Source: UBA1794 sp050946375 (GTDB lineage Bacteria; Bacteroidota; Bacteroidia; Bacteroidales; Bacteroidaceae). Taken from it: a stretch of 64,000 nucleotides of DNA. The notes under the pieces were generated by a model. That model had not been told where the DNA came from. It made no database searches and saw nothing but the letters and a program-made list of their open reading frames with translations. Shown one piece after another: positions 7,113 through 17,157 of the stretch (positions are counted from its first letter, which is position 1; every line of letters begins with the position of its first letter). A program made the position numbers and the translations under genes. The stretch is from assembly GCA_050946375.1 (NCBI GenBank), contig JBMNUT010000003.1:1-64000 (forward strand), read 5' to 3'.

Positions 7113-10100
7113 ATGGGATTTGCAGATTTCATTGGTCACCTGTTTGGTGACAAACACAAGCGTGATATGCGCGAAATACAGCCTTGGCTCGATAAGATTA
7201 AGGCGGCATATCCGGCAATTCAGGCACTGAGCAACGATGAGTTGCGTGCCAAGACAGAAGAACTGAAGACTTATTTGCGTGAGCAGGTCAAGACTGAGCG
7301 GGAAGAGATTTCCAAGCTGCGTGCCTCCATCGAGGATACTCCGCTGGAAGACCGCGAGCCGGTATTTGCGAAAATCGATAAGCTGGAGAAAGAAGTTCTT
7401 GATAAGTTGGAAGTAGCGCTGGACGAAATCCTGCCGGTGGCTTTTTCTATCATGAAAGATACGGCCCGTCGTTTCGCAGAAAACGAGGAAATCGTGGTAA
7501 CGGCTACCGATTTCGACCGTCAGCTGGCTGCTACGAAAGATTTCGTGCGCATCGAAGACGATAAGGCGATATACCAGAATCACTGGATAGCCGGCGGCAA
7601 CGAGACGCAGTGGAACATGGTTCACTACGATGTCCAGCTCATTGGCGGCGTAGTGCTGCACAAAGGCAAGATAGCCGAGATGGCAACCGGTGAAGGTAAG
7701 ACGCTGGTCGCAACTTTGCCTGTGTTCCTGAACGCTCTGACGGGCAACGGCGTACACGTAGTGACGGTCAACGACTATCTTTCCAAGCGTGACTCCGAAT
7801 GGATGGGCCCGCTCTATGAATTCCACGGCTTGAGCGTTGATTGTATCGATAAGCATCAGCCCAACAGTGAGCGCAGGCGTAAGGCTTACTTGGCCGACAT
7901 TACTTTCGGAACGAATAATGAGTTTGGTTTCGACTATCTGCGTGATAACATGGCTCAGAGCCCGCAAGACCTGGTTCAGCGCGCTCATAACTATGCGATT
8001 GTCGACGAGGTTGACTCGGTGTTGATAGACGATGCCCGTACGCCGCTCATCATTTCTGGTCCGGTGCCGCAGGGCGGCGACCAGCTCTTCGAGGAATTGC
8101 GCCCGGAAGTAGAGCGCGTATATGCGGCACAGCGGGCTTTGGCCACCAAATTGCTGTCTGATGCAAAACGCCTCATCGCTTCTCCCGACAAGAAAGACCA
8201 GGAAGAAGGATTCCTTGCCTTGTTCCGTAGCCATAAGGCCCTGCCTAAAAACAAGGCGCTCATCAAGTTCTTGAGCGAGCCCGGCATCAAAGCGGGAATG
8301 CTGAAGACGGAAGAAATCTACATGGAGCAGAACAACAAGCGTATGCCCGAGGCTGTGGAGCCGCTGTACTTCGTAATCGACGAGAAGATGAAGAGCGCCG
8401 ACCTCACGGATAAGGGTGTCGACCTGATTTCGCGAAACCAGTCGGATCCTACGTTCTTCGTCTTGCCCGATATTACGAGTCAGTTGGCCGAGCTGGAGGG
8501 CCGCAAGGACCTGACCGAAGAGCAGCGCCTGGAAGAAAAAGACCGTCTGATGTCGAACTACGCAATCAAGAGCGAGCGCGTTCATACCATCAATCAGCTG
8601 TTGAAGGCGTATGCCATGTTCGAACGCGACGACGATTATGTCGTTATGGACGGGCAAGTGAAGATTGTCGACGAGCAAACGGGCCGTATCATGGAAGGCC
8701 GCCGTTGGAGCGACGGCTTGCATCAGGCAATCGAGGCCAAGGAACGCGTAAAAGTGGAAGCCGCCACGCAGACCTTTGCCACCATTACGCTCCAGAATTA
8801 CTTCCGTATGTATCATAAGCTGGCCGGTATGACCGGTACGGCAGAGACGGAAGCCGGAGAGTTCTGGGACATTTATAAATTGGACGTGGTGGTTATCCCG
8901 ACGAACCGGCCTGTTATACGAAATGACATGAATGACCGCGTATATAAAACAAAGCGCGAAAAATATGCGGCCGTCATTCAGGAAATAGAGAAGATGGTTC
9001 AAGCCGGAAGGCCTGTGCTTGTGGGTACAACCTCAGTGGAAATTTCCGAAATGCTGAGCCGTATGCTCACAATGCGCAAGCTCCCTCACAATGTCCTGAA
9101 TGCCAAATTGCACCAGAAGGAGGCTGATATCGTAGCTCAGGCAGGACAAACCAGTACGATTACCATCGCTACCAACATGGCAGGCCGTGGAACGGATATT
9201 AAGCTGAGTCCCGAGGTAAAAGCAGCCGGCGGTTTGGCCATTATCGGTACGGAGCGTCACGAATCGCGGCGTGTCGACCGTCAGTTGCGTGGTCGTGCCG
9301 GCCGTCAGGGCGACCCGGGTTCTTCCGTATTCTTCGTATCTTTGGAAGACAACCTGATGCGCCTTTTCTCTTCCGACCGTATTGCTAAGGTAATGGACCG
9401 CTTGGGTTTCAAAGAAGGCGAGATGATTGAGCATAAGATGATTTCGCGTTCGATTGAAAATGCCCAGAAAAAAGTGGAAGAGAACAACTACGGCATTCGT
9501 AAGCGCCTGCTGGAATACGACGATGTGATGAACAAACAGCGTACGGTGGTCTACACCAAGCGCCGTCATGCGCTGATGGGTGAGCGAATTGGCATGGATA
9601 TTGTAAACATGATCTGGGACCGTTGCGCAAATGCCATAGAGAATCACGACTATGAAGGCTGCAAAATGGAGATGCTCACTACGCTGGCCATGGAAGTTCC
9701 CTTCACCGAAGAGGAATTGAGCGCAGGAAATCTTGAGAAACTGTGCGAGAAGACCTTTGAAGTGGCAATGGAAAACTTCAAGCGGCGCACCGATCGTATT
9801 GCAGAGATTGCCTACCCGGTCATTAAAGATGTGTATGAAAACCAGGGAGACCGCTATCAGAACATTCTGATCCCCATCGTCGACGGGAAACGCATGTATA
9901 ACATTTCTGTAAATCTGCAGAAAGCATACGAAACCGAAGGTAAAGAAGTGGTCAAATCCTTCGAGAAAGCGATACTTTTGCACGTAATCGATGAGGCATG
10001 GATGGAGAACTTGCGCGAATTGGATGAGTTGAAACGCTCGGTTCAGAATGCAAGTTACGAGCAGAAGGACCCGCTGTTGATTTATAAGTTGGAGAGCGTG

Positions 10101-10412
10101 AAGCTGTTTGATGCAATGGTTCAGCAAATCAACAACAAGACGATTGCGATTCTGATGCGTTGCCAAATTCCCGTTCAGCAGCCGCAGCAGGTGCGTGAGG
10201 CAGCTCCCGAAGTTCGTAGGCCCAATCCCCGCTTGCAAGAGGTGAAAGAAGATTTGACCAATCCCGAGCAGAAGCAGGCAGCTTCGCAGGACACTCGTCC
10301 CGAGAAGCCCCGTCGCGAACCGATTCGTGTGGAGAAGCGTCCGGGAAGAAACGACCCTTGTCCTTGCGGAAGCGGCAAGAAGTTTAAGAATTGCCACGGG
10401 CGCGGCCTGTAA
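7113..10412 (+). CDS. secA: Preprotein translocase ATPase SecA
   Basis: SecA is the ATPase motor that drives preproteins through SecYEG. The 1,099-aa product has the DEAD-motor Walker A (MATGEGKTLVA, about residue 190), Walker B (YAIVDEVDSVLIDDARTP), the preprotein-crosslinking domain, the second motor half (GTTSVEISEMLSR, TNMAGRGTDIKL, ESRRVDRQLRGRAGRQGDPG) and the helical scaffold. A C-terminal zinc/SecB-binding tail (NDPCPCGSGKKFKNCHG) follows a Pro/Glu-rich linker. It is about 200 residues longer than the E. coli protein through insertions typical of Bacteroidetes SecA. Followed at 62 bp by aspS on the same strand. No frame disruption is visible. Confidence 0.98.
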   Translation: MGFADFIGHLFGDKHKRDMREIQPWLDKIKAAYPAIQALSNDELRAKTEELKTYLREQVKTEREEISKLRASIEDTPLEDREPVFAKIDKLEKEVLDKLEVALDEILPVAFSIMKDTARRFAENEEIVVTATDFDRQLAATKDFVRIEDDKAIYQNHWIAGGNETQWNMVHYDVQLIGGVVLHKGKIAEMATGEGKTLVATLPVFLNALTGNGVHVVTVNDYLSKRDSEWMGPLYEFHGLSVDCIDKHQPNSERRRKAYLADITFGTNNEFGFDYLRDNMAQSPQDLVQRAHNYAIVDEVDSVLIDDARTPLIISGPVPQGGDQLFEELRPEVERVYAAQRALATKLLSDAKRLIASPDKKDQEEGFLALFRSHKALPKNKALIKFLSEPGIKAGMLKTEEIYMEQNNKRMPEAVEPLYFVIDEKMKSADLTDKGVDLISRNQSDPTFFVLPDITSQLAELEGRKDLTEEQRLEEKDRLMSNYAIKSERVHTINQLLKAYAMFERDDDYVVMDGQVKIVDEQTGRIMEGRRWSDGLHQAIEAKERVKVEAATQTFATITLQNYFRMYHKLAGMTGTAETEAGEFWDIYKLDVVVIPTNRPVIRNDMNDRVYKTKREKYAAVIQEIEKMVQAGRPVLVGTTSVEISEMLSRMLTMRKLPHNVLNAKLHQKEADIVAQAGQTSTITIATNMAGRGTDIKLSPEVKAAGGLAIIGTERHESRRVDRQLRGRAGRQGDPGSSVFFVSLEDNLMRLFSSDRIAKVMDRLGFKEGEMIEHKMISRSIENAQKKVEENNYGIRKRLLEYDDVMNKQRTVVYTKRRHALMGERIGMDIVNMIWDRCANAIENHDYEGCKMEMLTTLAMEVPFTEEELSAGNLEKLCEKTFEVAMENFKRRTDRIAEIAYPVIKDVYENQGDRYQNILIPIVDGKRMYNISVNLQKAYETEGKEVVKSFEKAILLHVIDEAWMENLRELDELKRSVQNASYEQKDPLLIYKLESVKLFDAMVQQINNKTIAILMRCQIPVQQPQQVREAAPEVRRPNPRLQEVKEDLTNPEQKQAASQDTRPEKPRREPIRVEKRPGRNDPCPCGSGKKFKNCHGRGL

Positions 10413-10474
10413 TTCCCGCCAGCGGTTTTGCATTCCAATCGAACATGTTTGTCTAAAAAGCAATAATAGAACTA

Positions 10475-12238
10475 ATGTATCGGACTAAAACTTGTGGTGA
10501 ACTGCGTATCACCGATGTAAATAAAGAAGTGACCCTTGCCGGATGGGTGCAGCGGGTACGTCGGATGGGCGGAATGACATTCGTCGATTTGCGCGACCGC
10601 TATGGTATAACTCAGCTCGTGTTCAACGAAGAAACGGCCGATTCTTCCCTTTGGGCGGAAGCGAATAAGTTGGGACGCGAGTATGTAATCCAAGTTACCG
10701 GCCTTGTAAACGAGCGTTCCTCCAAGAATTCGAAAATTTCTACCGGCGATATTGAGATTGCGGTCTCGGCATTGAATGTACTCAATACCTCGGAAACTCC
10801 GCCTTTCACGATTGAAGACAATACGGACGGCGGCGATGACATCCGCATGAAGTACCGCTATTTGGATTTGCGCCGCTCCTGTGTGCGCCGCAACTTGGAG
10901 ATGCGTCATAAAATGGCTTTCGAAGTGCGCAATTACTTGGATAAACAGGGATTTCTGGAGGTAGAAACGCCGGTTTTGATTGGCTCTACTCCTGAAGGGG
11001 CCCGCGATTTTGTGGTGCCCTCCCGCATGAATCCCGGACAGTTCTATGCCCTTCCCCAGTCGCCCCAGACGTTGAAGCAGTTGCTCATGGTGTCGGGCTT
11101 CGACCGCTATTTCCAGATTGTGAAATGTTTCCGCGACGAGGATTTGCGGGCCGACCGTCAGCCGGAGTTTACGCAGATCGACTGCGAAATGAGCTTCGTC
11201 GAGCAGGAAGATGTGCTTGAGGTTTTCGAAGGAATGGCCAAGCATTTGTTCAAAACCATACGGGGCATTGAACTGACGGAACCGTTCCCCCGCATGCCGT
11301 GGATAGAGGCCATGACGAAGTACGGCAGCGATAAGCCCGATTTGCGCTTCGGCATGGAGTTTGTGGAGCTGATGGACGTGCTGCAAGGCTATGGCTTCTC
11401 CGTATTCGACGAGGCTAAATACATCGGAGGTATTTGCGCCAAGGGGGCAGCCTCCTATACGCGCAAGCAGATTGATGCGCTTACCGACTACGTGAAGCGT
11501 CCGCAAATCGGCGCAAAGGGCATGGTATATGCCCGCGTTGAGGCGGATGGGCATGTGAAGTCGAGTGTCGATAAGTTCTATTCGCAGGAAGTTTTGCAGC
11601 AGCTCAAGGCTGCGTTTTCGGCAGAACCCGGCGATTTGATTCTGATATTGAGCGGCGCGGACGCAATGAAGACGCGCAAGCAGTTGTGCGAACTCCGTCT
11701 GCACGTAGCCGACCAGTTAGGGCTTCGCGACAAGAATCAGTTCGCCTGCCTGTGGGTTGTCGACTTCCCGCTGTTCGAATGGAGCGAGGAAGAGGGCCGA
11801 TTGATGGCCATGCACCATCCGTTTACTTCGCCCAAACCGGAAGACATTGCCTTGCTCGATACCGATCCGGCAGCGGTGCGCGCCAATGCCTACGATATGG
11901 TGATCAACGGCGTAGAGGTAGGAGGAGGTTCTATCCGTATCCACGACAGCGAACTGCAGGACAAGATGTTCAAAATCTTGGGCTTTACCGAAGAGCGTGC
12001 CCGCGAACAGTTTGGCTTCTTGCTCGATGCCTTCAAGTACGGTGCGCCGCCTCACGGAGGTTTGGCCTATGGTCTGGACCGCTGGGTGAGCCTGTTTGCC
12101 GGTCTGGACTCCATCCGCGACTGCATAGCCTTCCCCAAGAACAATTCCGGACGCGACGTTATGTTGGATGCTCCTGCACCCCTCGAGCCGTCGCAGCTGC
12201 AGGAACTGCATCTCTCTGTCGAGCCTTTGGACGAATGA
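10475..12238 (+). CDS. aspS: Aspartyl-tRNA synthetase (bacterial type)
   Basis: This class II synthetase charges tRNA-Asp. The 587 aa show the N-terminal OB-fold anticodon-binding domain (VTLAGWVQRVRRMGGMTFVD), class II motif 1 near LDKQGFLEVETPVL, motif 2 (FQIVKCFRDEDLRADRQPEFTQ), the bacterial GAD insertion (about residues 290-410) and motif 3 (GGLAYGLDRWVSLFAG). Length is that of bacterial AspRS. Whether it is discriminating or also charges Asn cannot be told here. The next gene starts 19 bp downstream on the same strand, probably one operon. Confidence 0.97.
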   Translation: MYRTKTCGELRITDVNKEVTLAGWVQRVRRMGGMTFVDLRDRYGITQLVFNEETADSSLWAEANKLGREYVIQVTGLVNERSSKNSKISTGDIEIAVSALNVLNTSETPPFTIEDNTDGGDDIRMKYRYLDLRRSCVRRNLEMRHKMAFEVRNYLDKQGFLEVETPVLIGSTPEGARDFVVPSRMNPGQFYALPQSPQTLKQLLMVSGFDRYFQIVKCFRDEDLRADRQPEFTQIDCEMSFVEQEDVLEVFEGMAKHLFKTIRGIELTEPFPRMPWIEAMTKYGSDKPDLRFGMEFVELMDVLQGYGFSVFDEAKYIGGICAKGAASYTRKQIDALTDYVKRPQIGAKGMVYARVEADGHVKSSVDKFYSQEVLQQLKAAFSAEPGDLILILSGADAMKTRKQLCELRLHVADQLGLRDKNQFACLWVVDFPLFEWSEEEGRLMAMHHPFTSPKPEDIALLDTDPAAVRANAYDMVINGVEVGGGSIRIHDSELQDKMFKILGFTEERAREQFGFLLDAFKYGAPPHGGLAYGLDRWVSLFAGLDSIRDCIAFPKNNSGRDVMLDAPAPLEPSQLQELHLSVEPLDE

Positions 12239-12257
12239 TAGCGAAGAATCGATAGAA

Positions 12258-13145
12258 ATGGACAAACGGATTATTCGTACCGCTTTAGTACAGCAAGCCA
12301 TTCCCTCTTCTCCGGAAGAGGCGATGGCTTTGCTTGCTTCTTCCGTGCGCCGTGCCGCGTCGGAAGGGGCACGACTGGTTGTGCTGCAGGAGTTGCACAA
12401 CACGCCTTATTTCTGCCAGACGGAAAATACGGACTTCTTCGACTTGGCCGAACCGATACCCGGGCCTTCTACCGAATTCTATGGCGCTCTGGCAGCAGAG
12501 TTGCAGGTGGTTTTGGTAACGTCTCTCTTCGAGCGGCGGGCTCCCGGCCTCTATCATAATACGGCAGTAGTGTTCGATGCCGACGGCAGCATGGCGGGTA
12601 AATACCGGAAGATGCACATTCCCGACGATCCTGCCTATTATGAAAAGTTTTACTTTACGCCCGGCGACTTGGGCTTTCAGCCGATTCGCACTTCTGTCGG
12701 GACTCTGGGCGTGATGGTCTGCTGGGATCAGTGGTATCCCGAGGCTGCGCGTCTCATGGCCTTGCGGGGAGCGGAAATTTTGATTTACCCTACGGCAATC
12801 GGCTGGGAGAGCAGCGACGAAAAGGTGGAACAGAACAGGCAACTTACGGCATGGATGACGGTGCAGCGCGGCCATGCCGTGGCCAACGGGCTTCCCCTCC
12901 TGGCGGTGAACCGCACAGGTCTTGAGCCGGACCCCAGCGGGCAGACCAATGGGATACGCTTCTGGGGGCATAGCTTTGCGGCAGGGCCACAGGGTGAGCT
13001 CCTGGCTGAGGCTGGCGAAGAACCGCAACTCCTCATGGTTGACCTCGACCTCTCCCGCAGCGAGTCCGTACGCCGTTGGTGGCCGTTCTTGCGCGACCGG
13101 CGCATCGATGCCTATCAGGGAATCGACGAGCGCTATCTCTTGTAG
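12258..13145 (+). CDS. aguB: Carbon-nitrogen hydrolase, probable N-carbamoylputrescine amidase
   Basis: The product has 295 aa of the nitrilase superfamily. The Glu-Lys-Cys triad is visible: LQELHN (Glu), GKYRKMHIPDD (Lys), MVCWDQWYPEAARLMAL (Cys). The downstream pattern YPTAIGWES and HGxxVANGLPLLAVNRTG, plus FWGHSFAAGPQGE, matches N-carbamoylputrescine amidases. These convert N-carbamoylputrescine to putrescine, CO2 and ammonia in the arginine-agmatine route. I chose the ATG at 12258 because the upstream extension overlaps aspS and is not family-like. The usual partner, agmatine deiminase (aguA), is not beside it; an acyltransferase follows. The amidase family call is firm and the exact substrate likely. 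Confidence 0.87.
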   Translation: MDKRIIRTALVQQAIPSSPEEAMALLASSVRRAASEGARLVVLQELHNTPYFCQTENTDFFDLAEPIPGPSTEFYGALAAELQVVLVTSLFERRAPGLYHNTAVVFDADGSMAGKYRKMHIPDDPAYYEKFYFTPGDLGFQPIRTSVGTLGVMVCWDQWYPEAARLMALRGAEILIYPTAIGWESSDEKVEQNRQLTAWMTVQRGHAVANGLPLLAVNRTGLEPDPSGQTNGIRFWGHSFAAGPQGELLAEAGEEPQLLMVDLDLSRSESVRRWWPFLRDRRIDAYQGIDERYLL

Positions 13146-13155
13146 CAATTTTGCC

Positions 13156-13205
13156 TTGCGGCTTTTCTGAAAAAGCCTTGCAGGTTTTCCCAAAAAGCAG
13201 CAGTA
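13156..13205. repeat. Dispersed semi-palindromic repeat, copy B
   Basis: Contains AAAAAGCCTTGCAGGTTTTC at 13170-13189. The identical 20-mer recurs at 47715-47734. The preceding GGCTTTTCTGAAAAAGCC is itself near-palindromic. Confidence 0.7.
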
Positions 13206-13206
13206 C

Positions 13207-14331
13207 ATGGAGCAAAAAGCCTTGCATCTTTCTTCCGTAGCGAGTAGCGGAAAGCGCGTCGATGCTTTCGACATAATGAAAGGTATTGCCATACTTTTGA
13301 TGATAGTCGGGCATACAACGGGAAAAATCCCCTTGTTGCGCGACTTCATCTTTTCGTTCCATATGCCGCTTTTCTTCCTGCTTTCCGGTTATTTCTTCCG
13401 TCCTGCTCCCGTGGGGCTTGCGTTGAAGAAAAATTTCAAGCGGCTTTATGTTCCCTACCTCTTCACCGCTTTGCTGTTGGCCCTGCACATGATGACAGTA
13501 GCCTACTGCAACGGGCAGGATGTATGGGGCGTGGGGCTTGTACGGCTGCGTGCCACGCTGTTGGGGAGCGGTGCTCCTCTTGTTTTGGGCATGCGGCCGG
13601 CCATTGGCGCCATTTGGTTCCTGGCCGCGTTGTTCTGGGCGTTGTTGTGGCTCAATCTGGCGCTTCGCACGCGTTTCCCCCTGCTTGTCTGTCTGTTGCT
13701 GGCCGCGCTTAGTTTTGCCTTGCAGGGCGAGATATTCCTGCCGCAAAGCATTCAGCCGGCTTGTTCTGCCACTCTTTTCCTGTATATAGGCTATTCCGCC
13801 CGCCGATACCAATGGCTGGAGCGGGCAGGGCGTCTGACTTCTGCCGGACTGAAGCGGCTGTTTTCGCCTCCGTTCTGCAACCCTCTTGCCGACGCTGCAG
13901 CCGGCTGTTCGCAGGAGAGCGGGGCAACCCGTCCGTGGCTGTGGGCTTTTGTTTGCGCGGCTCTCTGGTACACGGCTTGGATGCGGGGAAAATTGGAGAT
14001 GTCGTGCGATTATTATCGCTTTTGGTACTTCGATATGTTAGCTGCAGTGGCAGCGGTATGGCTGGTTTATCAGTGGGCAGTCTGGCTGGACGCCTCGCGT
14101 TTCGTGCGGTTGAAGCGGTTTTTTTGCTTCTTCGGTCGCTATTCGCTGGTGGTCTTGTGCTTCCATTTGTATGAACTGAACTGCATCTCTTGGAAGAATG
14201 TCGTGCCCCTCGACTGGGGCGATGGCGTGCTGCCCATCTTTTGGGTGCTGAAGTTCATTTGGGCCTACCTGTGCATTCAGTTGACCTTGCACGTCCCTTT
14301 CTTGCGGAAGATATTCCAGATAAAAGGTTAA
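13207..14331 (+). CDS. Acyltransferase 3 family membrane protein
   Basis: The product has 374 aa and about ten transmembrane segments. It begins RVDAFDIMKGIAILLMIVGHT, where the His and the following IFSFHMPLFFLLSGYFF motif are hallmarks of acyltransferase-3/OafA/Wzh-type O-acetylases. It probably acetylates a surface sugar or other carbohydrate at the inner membrane. Residues about 205-245 form a hydrophilic loop. It follows the amidase by 61 bp, with repeat copy B in the gap. It converges with the flippase gene 10 bp away on the opposite strand and may belong functionally to that polysaccharide group. Confidence 0.85.
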   Translation: MEQKALHLSSVASSGKRVDAFDIMKGIAILLMIVGHTTGKIPLLRDFIFSFHMPLFFLLSGYFFRPAPVGLALKKNFKRLYVPYLFTALLLALHMMTVAYCNGQDVWGVGLVRLRATLLGSGAPLVLGMRPAIGAIWFLAALFWALLWLNLALRTRFPLLVCLLLAALSFALQGEIFLPQSIQPACSATLFLYIGYSARRYQWLERAGRLTSAGLKRLFSPPFCNPLADAAAGCSQESGATRPWLWAFVCAALWYTAWMRGKLEMSCDYYRFWYFDMLAAVAAVWLVYQWAVWLDASRFVRLKRFFCFFGRYSLVVLCFHLYELNCISWKNVVPLDWGDGVLPIFWVLKFIWAYLCIQLTLHVPFLRKIFQIKG

Positions 14332-14341
14332 GTAATAGTAC

Positions 14342-15976
14342 TTATTTAGTATAGTGCCGTTTTTTTAGTATTTCCATACTCTTACTTCTTAAAAAAAATC
14401 GTTCCTCAGAACTACATCCCAACCAGTAGATGAGACTGATTGCGGATAGGGTGGAGATGAAGCATACGCATATTAGGCGTATAAAACCTTGTCCCAGCAT
14501 GTTATATATACAGAATGGAGGTAAAAAGGACAATATCGCTACATACCATGTCCGTATGAAAACTTGAAAAAAGAAGGCTTTGGCATCTAATCCAATAGGC
14601 TTCCGAAGCATGATGAGTCGGGTGATAAAACAAATAAAGGAACAGCCGATAGATACCACTACGGTAACTTCAGGAAAGAATCCCAATTTAAGAAACAGAT
14701 AGGAGATGGGAAAATTTAATAATTGTAATCCGCCTACAATGATTTGGTAGTTTCTAATGTGCCCGGTAGCCAGCATGGCTGTGATAAGTGGAGCAGAGAT
14801 GGATTCGGAAAGTATAAATATTAACAGAAGACGGACAAATAGTGTGGTATGTTCAGGTACACTTTTGAAGAAAAGTGTGAGTATATAGGGCGTTTCAATA
14901 AAGAGAGGAATCGATAAGAGGAGGAGCATGTAAAATGAAAAACGGCTTCCTTGACGAATTAGGCTTAACATATATTCTTTTTGTCCTGCTGCAAATGATT
15001 TGGTAATTTGGGGATTGATGGCAGTCATGATGTTAGTTGCAAAGCCACTTACGGCAGTACTAATTTGAAAAGAAGTGGCACGTGCGGCATTGACTACGGT
15101 TCCAAAAAACAGGTTGATGAGAATATTAACTCCTTGGTCTCTGAAAATGGCAGAAGCACTGCCAATAAAATTCCAGCCCGAAAAGCTCATGATTTGTTTT
15201 AGCAGTGTTTTGTCGAAAATCAGTTTCCCTATGCATTCGTTGAAATGCTTTCGACAGTAAAAACGATAAGTGAAAAATGTAATCAGTGATATAGCAGCAA
15301 GTAAAGTACCCCATGTCTCTAACTTGTCTTGAAAAGTAAAGTGCGAAAGGGCAAGTACTGCCAATAATTTGAGTAGAGTTTCTTGGATGCTGATGTAGGC
15401 ATAGGCATTCATTTGTTCCCGCGACATAATTGCTGCGGTATAAGGAATAGTAAGAAGATTGATGGCAAAAGTGAAAATAGAGCATTGTAAAACCCAGTTT
15501 GCTGCTTCCATTCGCAAAGGAGGGACATTTAGTTTATGGTTAAGAAACCATACTCCGATAAGTTCGATAAGGAAGACAGTCAAAAGTGCGGTGCAGAATT
15601 GTACAATTTGGGCTGTGGAGAATACTTTTTTTATTTGCTCTTTGTCTCCATTTCCTAATTCGAAAGACAGAAAACGTGTAATGGCTGATGTCAATGAGCC
15701 GGATATGATGGAGAACATCAATACGACTCCGCCTACAACATTATATAATCCATAATCACTGAACCCCAGACAGTTGAGAACAATACGGCAAGTATATAAG
15801 GAAACAAATAGCGTAAAAATCATTCTGAAGTATAGCAGAAGGGTATTTTTGGCTATTCTGCGTTTTGACGAAGGTGTTGCAATATCTTCTTGTGAGTCTA
15901 ATTCCTGTTTGTTGGAGATGGAGCAAATTTGTTGAGAAGTATTGCTGGATTTGCCGTTTAGGAGAGTGTTCTTCAT
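14342..15976 (-). CDS. Polysaccharide flippase (Wzx/MATE-like)
   Basis: The product has 544 aa. After a polar N-terminus of about 40 residues it carries 12-14 hydrophobic segments (KNTLLLYFRMIFTLFVSLYT onward, GLYNVVGGVVLMFSIISGSLTSAITRF). This is the pattern of lipopolysaccharide/polysaccharide flippases of the MOP superfamily, which move lipid-linked glycan units across the inner membrane. Last of four co-directional polysaccharide genes (18 bp after the GT4 gene). The DNA is clearly more AT-rich than the flanking acyltransferase and pepT, consistent with horizontal exchange. Confidence 0.86.
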   Translation of the reverse strand: MKNTLLNGKSSNTSQQICSISNKQELDSQEDIATPSSKRRIAKNTLLLYFRMIFTLFVSLYTCRIVLNCLGFSDYGLYNVVGGVVLMFSIISGSLTSAITRFLSFELGNGDKEQIKKVFSTAQIVQFCTALLTVFLIELIGVWFLNHKLNVPPLRMEAANWVLQCSIFTFAINLLTIPYTAAIMSREQMNAYAYISIQETLLKLLAVLALSHFTFQDKLETWGTLLAAISLITFFTYRFYCRKHFNECIGKLIFDKTLLKQIMSFSGWNFIGSASAIFRDQGVNILINLFFGTVVNAARATSFQISTAVSGFATNIMTAINPQITKSFAAGQKEYMLSLIRQGSRFSFYMLLLLSIPLFIETPYILTLFFKSVPEHTTLFVRLLLIFILSESISAPLITAMLATGHIRNYQIIVGGLQLLNFPISYLFLKLGFFPEVTVVVSIGCSFICFITRLIMLRKPIGLDAKAFFFQVFIRTWYVAILSFLPPFCIYNMLGQGFIRLICVCFISTLSAISLIYWLGCSSEERFFLRSKSMEILKKRHYTK

Positions 15977-15993
15977 TGTGAATGAGGATAGCT

Positions 15994-17103
15994 TTAGTTA
16001 TTTAGGTGTTGTTTGATACGTGTTGCTACACTATCCCAAGAATATTTAGTTATATAGGTATCTCTCATGGCTCTTACAGAATTTTGGATAGCTTGGTTAT
16101 TTAATAGATCATACATTTTGTGGGCTAAAAAGAGAGCGTCATCCTTCTCTATGAGATAACCATTCACTCCATCTTTTATGAAGTAAGGCATTTCGTATCG
16201 GTTTCGCCCGATGCAGGGAAGTCCGAACGATAGAGCCTCAGCAAATACTAATCCATAAGCTTCGAAGTATGAGGGCATGCAGAAAATATCGCATGTGTTG
16301 AGTAAATCGCTCAATTGTTTTTTGGGACATTCACCTATGAAATGATATCCTTTGCAGGGTAAGTTTATAGGATTGTTTGCTGGACCGACGATGTAGAGTT
16401 CTGCATGTGGCATTAAATCACGTTGCAATATGCGGAATGCTTCATAAGTCAAGTAACCGCCCTTCCGTTTAAAATCACGCCCAATGAATAGTATTTTATT
16501 GTTTTTGCGCTGTTGCCCGTTACTAATTAGTGAGCGGTCTATATTGATACCTCCTCCGACGTGATGTACTTTCCGGCTATCAATTCCTAACTGGTCTATC
16601 AGATAATGGGAAATCCATTGTCCCATTGTGAATATAGCCTGGCAATTTTTGTAGTATTCCAGCTCTGCTTTAGAGCGTCTTTTCAGCTCTTCTGGCGAAA
16701 TAGTTTCGAAGTTGCTAAGTTCGAATCTCTTGGGGTGAGTAGTAGAGAGCTGCATTATGTAGTTAATGGATAGATCCTGATAAATGCAAGTATTGCGAAA
16801 AGTATTATCATCAAGATAATCTGTAAACTGAAAGACCGTAGACTTTTCGGAGAAGTTTCTACTCGGGAATTGCTTGGAATGTAGTAGACGATAAAGAAAT
16901 ATGTCAGATTGCGATGGAAAATTGGAAGGAAATAGTTTTATCTTTCGTAGAATGCGGCTAAAAAGTGGAGTACGTATGGGAATATCAATTAGTTGAAATT
17001 GGGATTGTAGTGCTTGAAATAAGGAAAAGCATGTACCCGACCAGGTTGTTTCCCGTACCTTATCCCAATGGCAAAGAAAGTATAATTTGTTGTTATGTCC
17101 CAT
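15994..17103 (-). CDS. Glycosyltransferase family 4 (GT-B)
   Basis: The product has 369 aa. The C-terminal Rossmann half has KILFIGRDFKRKGGYLTYEAF, LYIVGPANNPI and the nucleotide-sugar binding segment FEAYGLVFAEALSFGLPCIG with its E-x7-E pattern. These features define retaining GT4 enzymes, which transfer a sugar from a nucleotide donor to a growing glycan. The acceptor and sugar are not predictable. AT-rich like its neighbours; 54 bp downstream of the pyruvyltransferase gene. Confidence 0.87.
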   Translation of the reverse strand: MGHNNKLYFLCHWDKVRETTWSGTCFSLFQALQSQFQLIDIPIRTPLFSRILRKIKLFPSNFPSQSDIFLYRLLHSKQFPSRNFSEKSTVFQFTDYLDDNTFRNTCIYQDLSINYIMQLSTTHPKRFELSNFETISPEELKRRSKAELEYYKNCQAIFTMGQWISHYLIDQLGIDSRKVHHVGGGINIDRSLISNGQQRKNNKILFIGRDFKRKGGYLTYEAFRILQRDLMPHAELYIVGPANNPINLPCKGYHFIGECPKKQLSDLLNTCDIFCMPSYFEAYGLVFAEALSFGLPCIGRNRYEMPYFIKDGVNGYLIEKDDALFLAHKMYDLLNNQAIQNSVRAMRDTYITKYSWDSVATRIKQHLNN

Positions 17104-17157
17104 ATTACTGTTTTTCTTTAGGGTTTTCTATAGAACAGGAGAAGAAGAACTTCTTTT

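Noticed and set aside
7041..9002. Long open frame antisense to secA (653 codons)
   Set aside because: It lies wholly opposite a clear secA frame, has no family motifs and no start signals; it follows from secA codon usage.
9033..11704. Two long antisense open frames opposite secA and aspS (476 and 410 codons)
   Set aside because: They are mirror frames of well-supported genes and show His/Gln/Leu-rich composition without recognisable domains.
16690..16730. tRNA-like GTTCGAATC in the AT-rich block
   Set aside because: It is coding sequence of the GT4 gene, with no cloverleaf around it.
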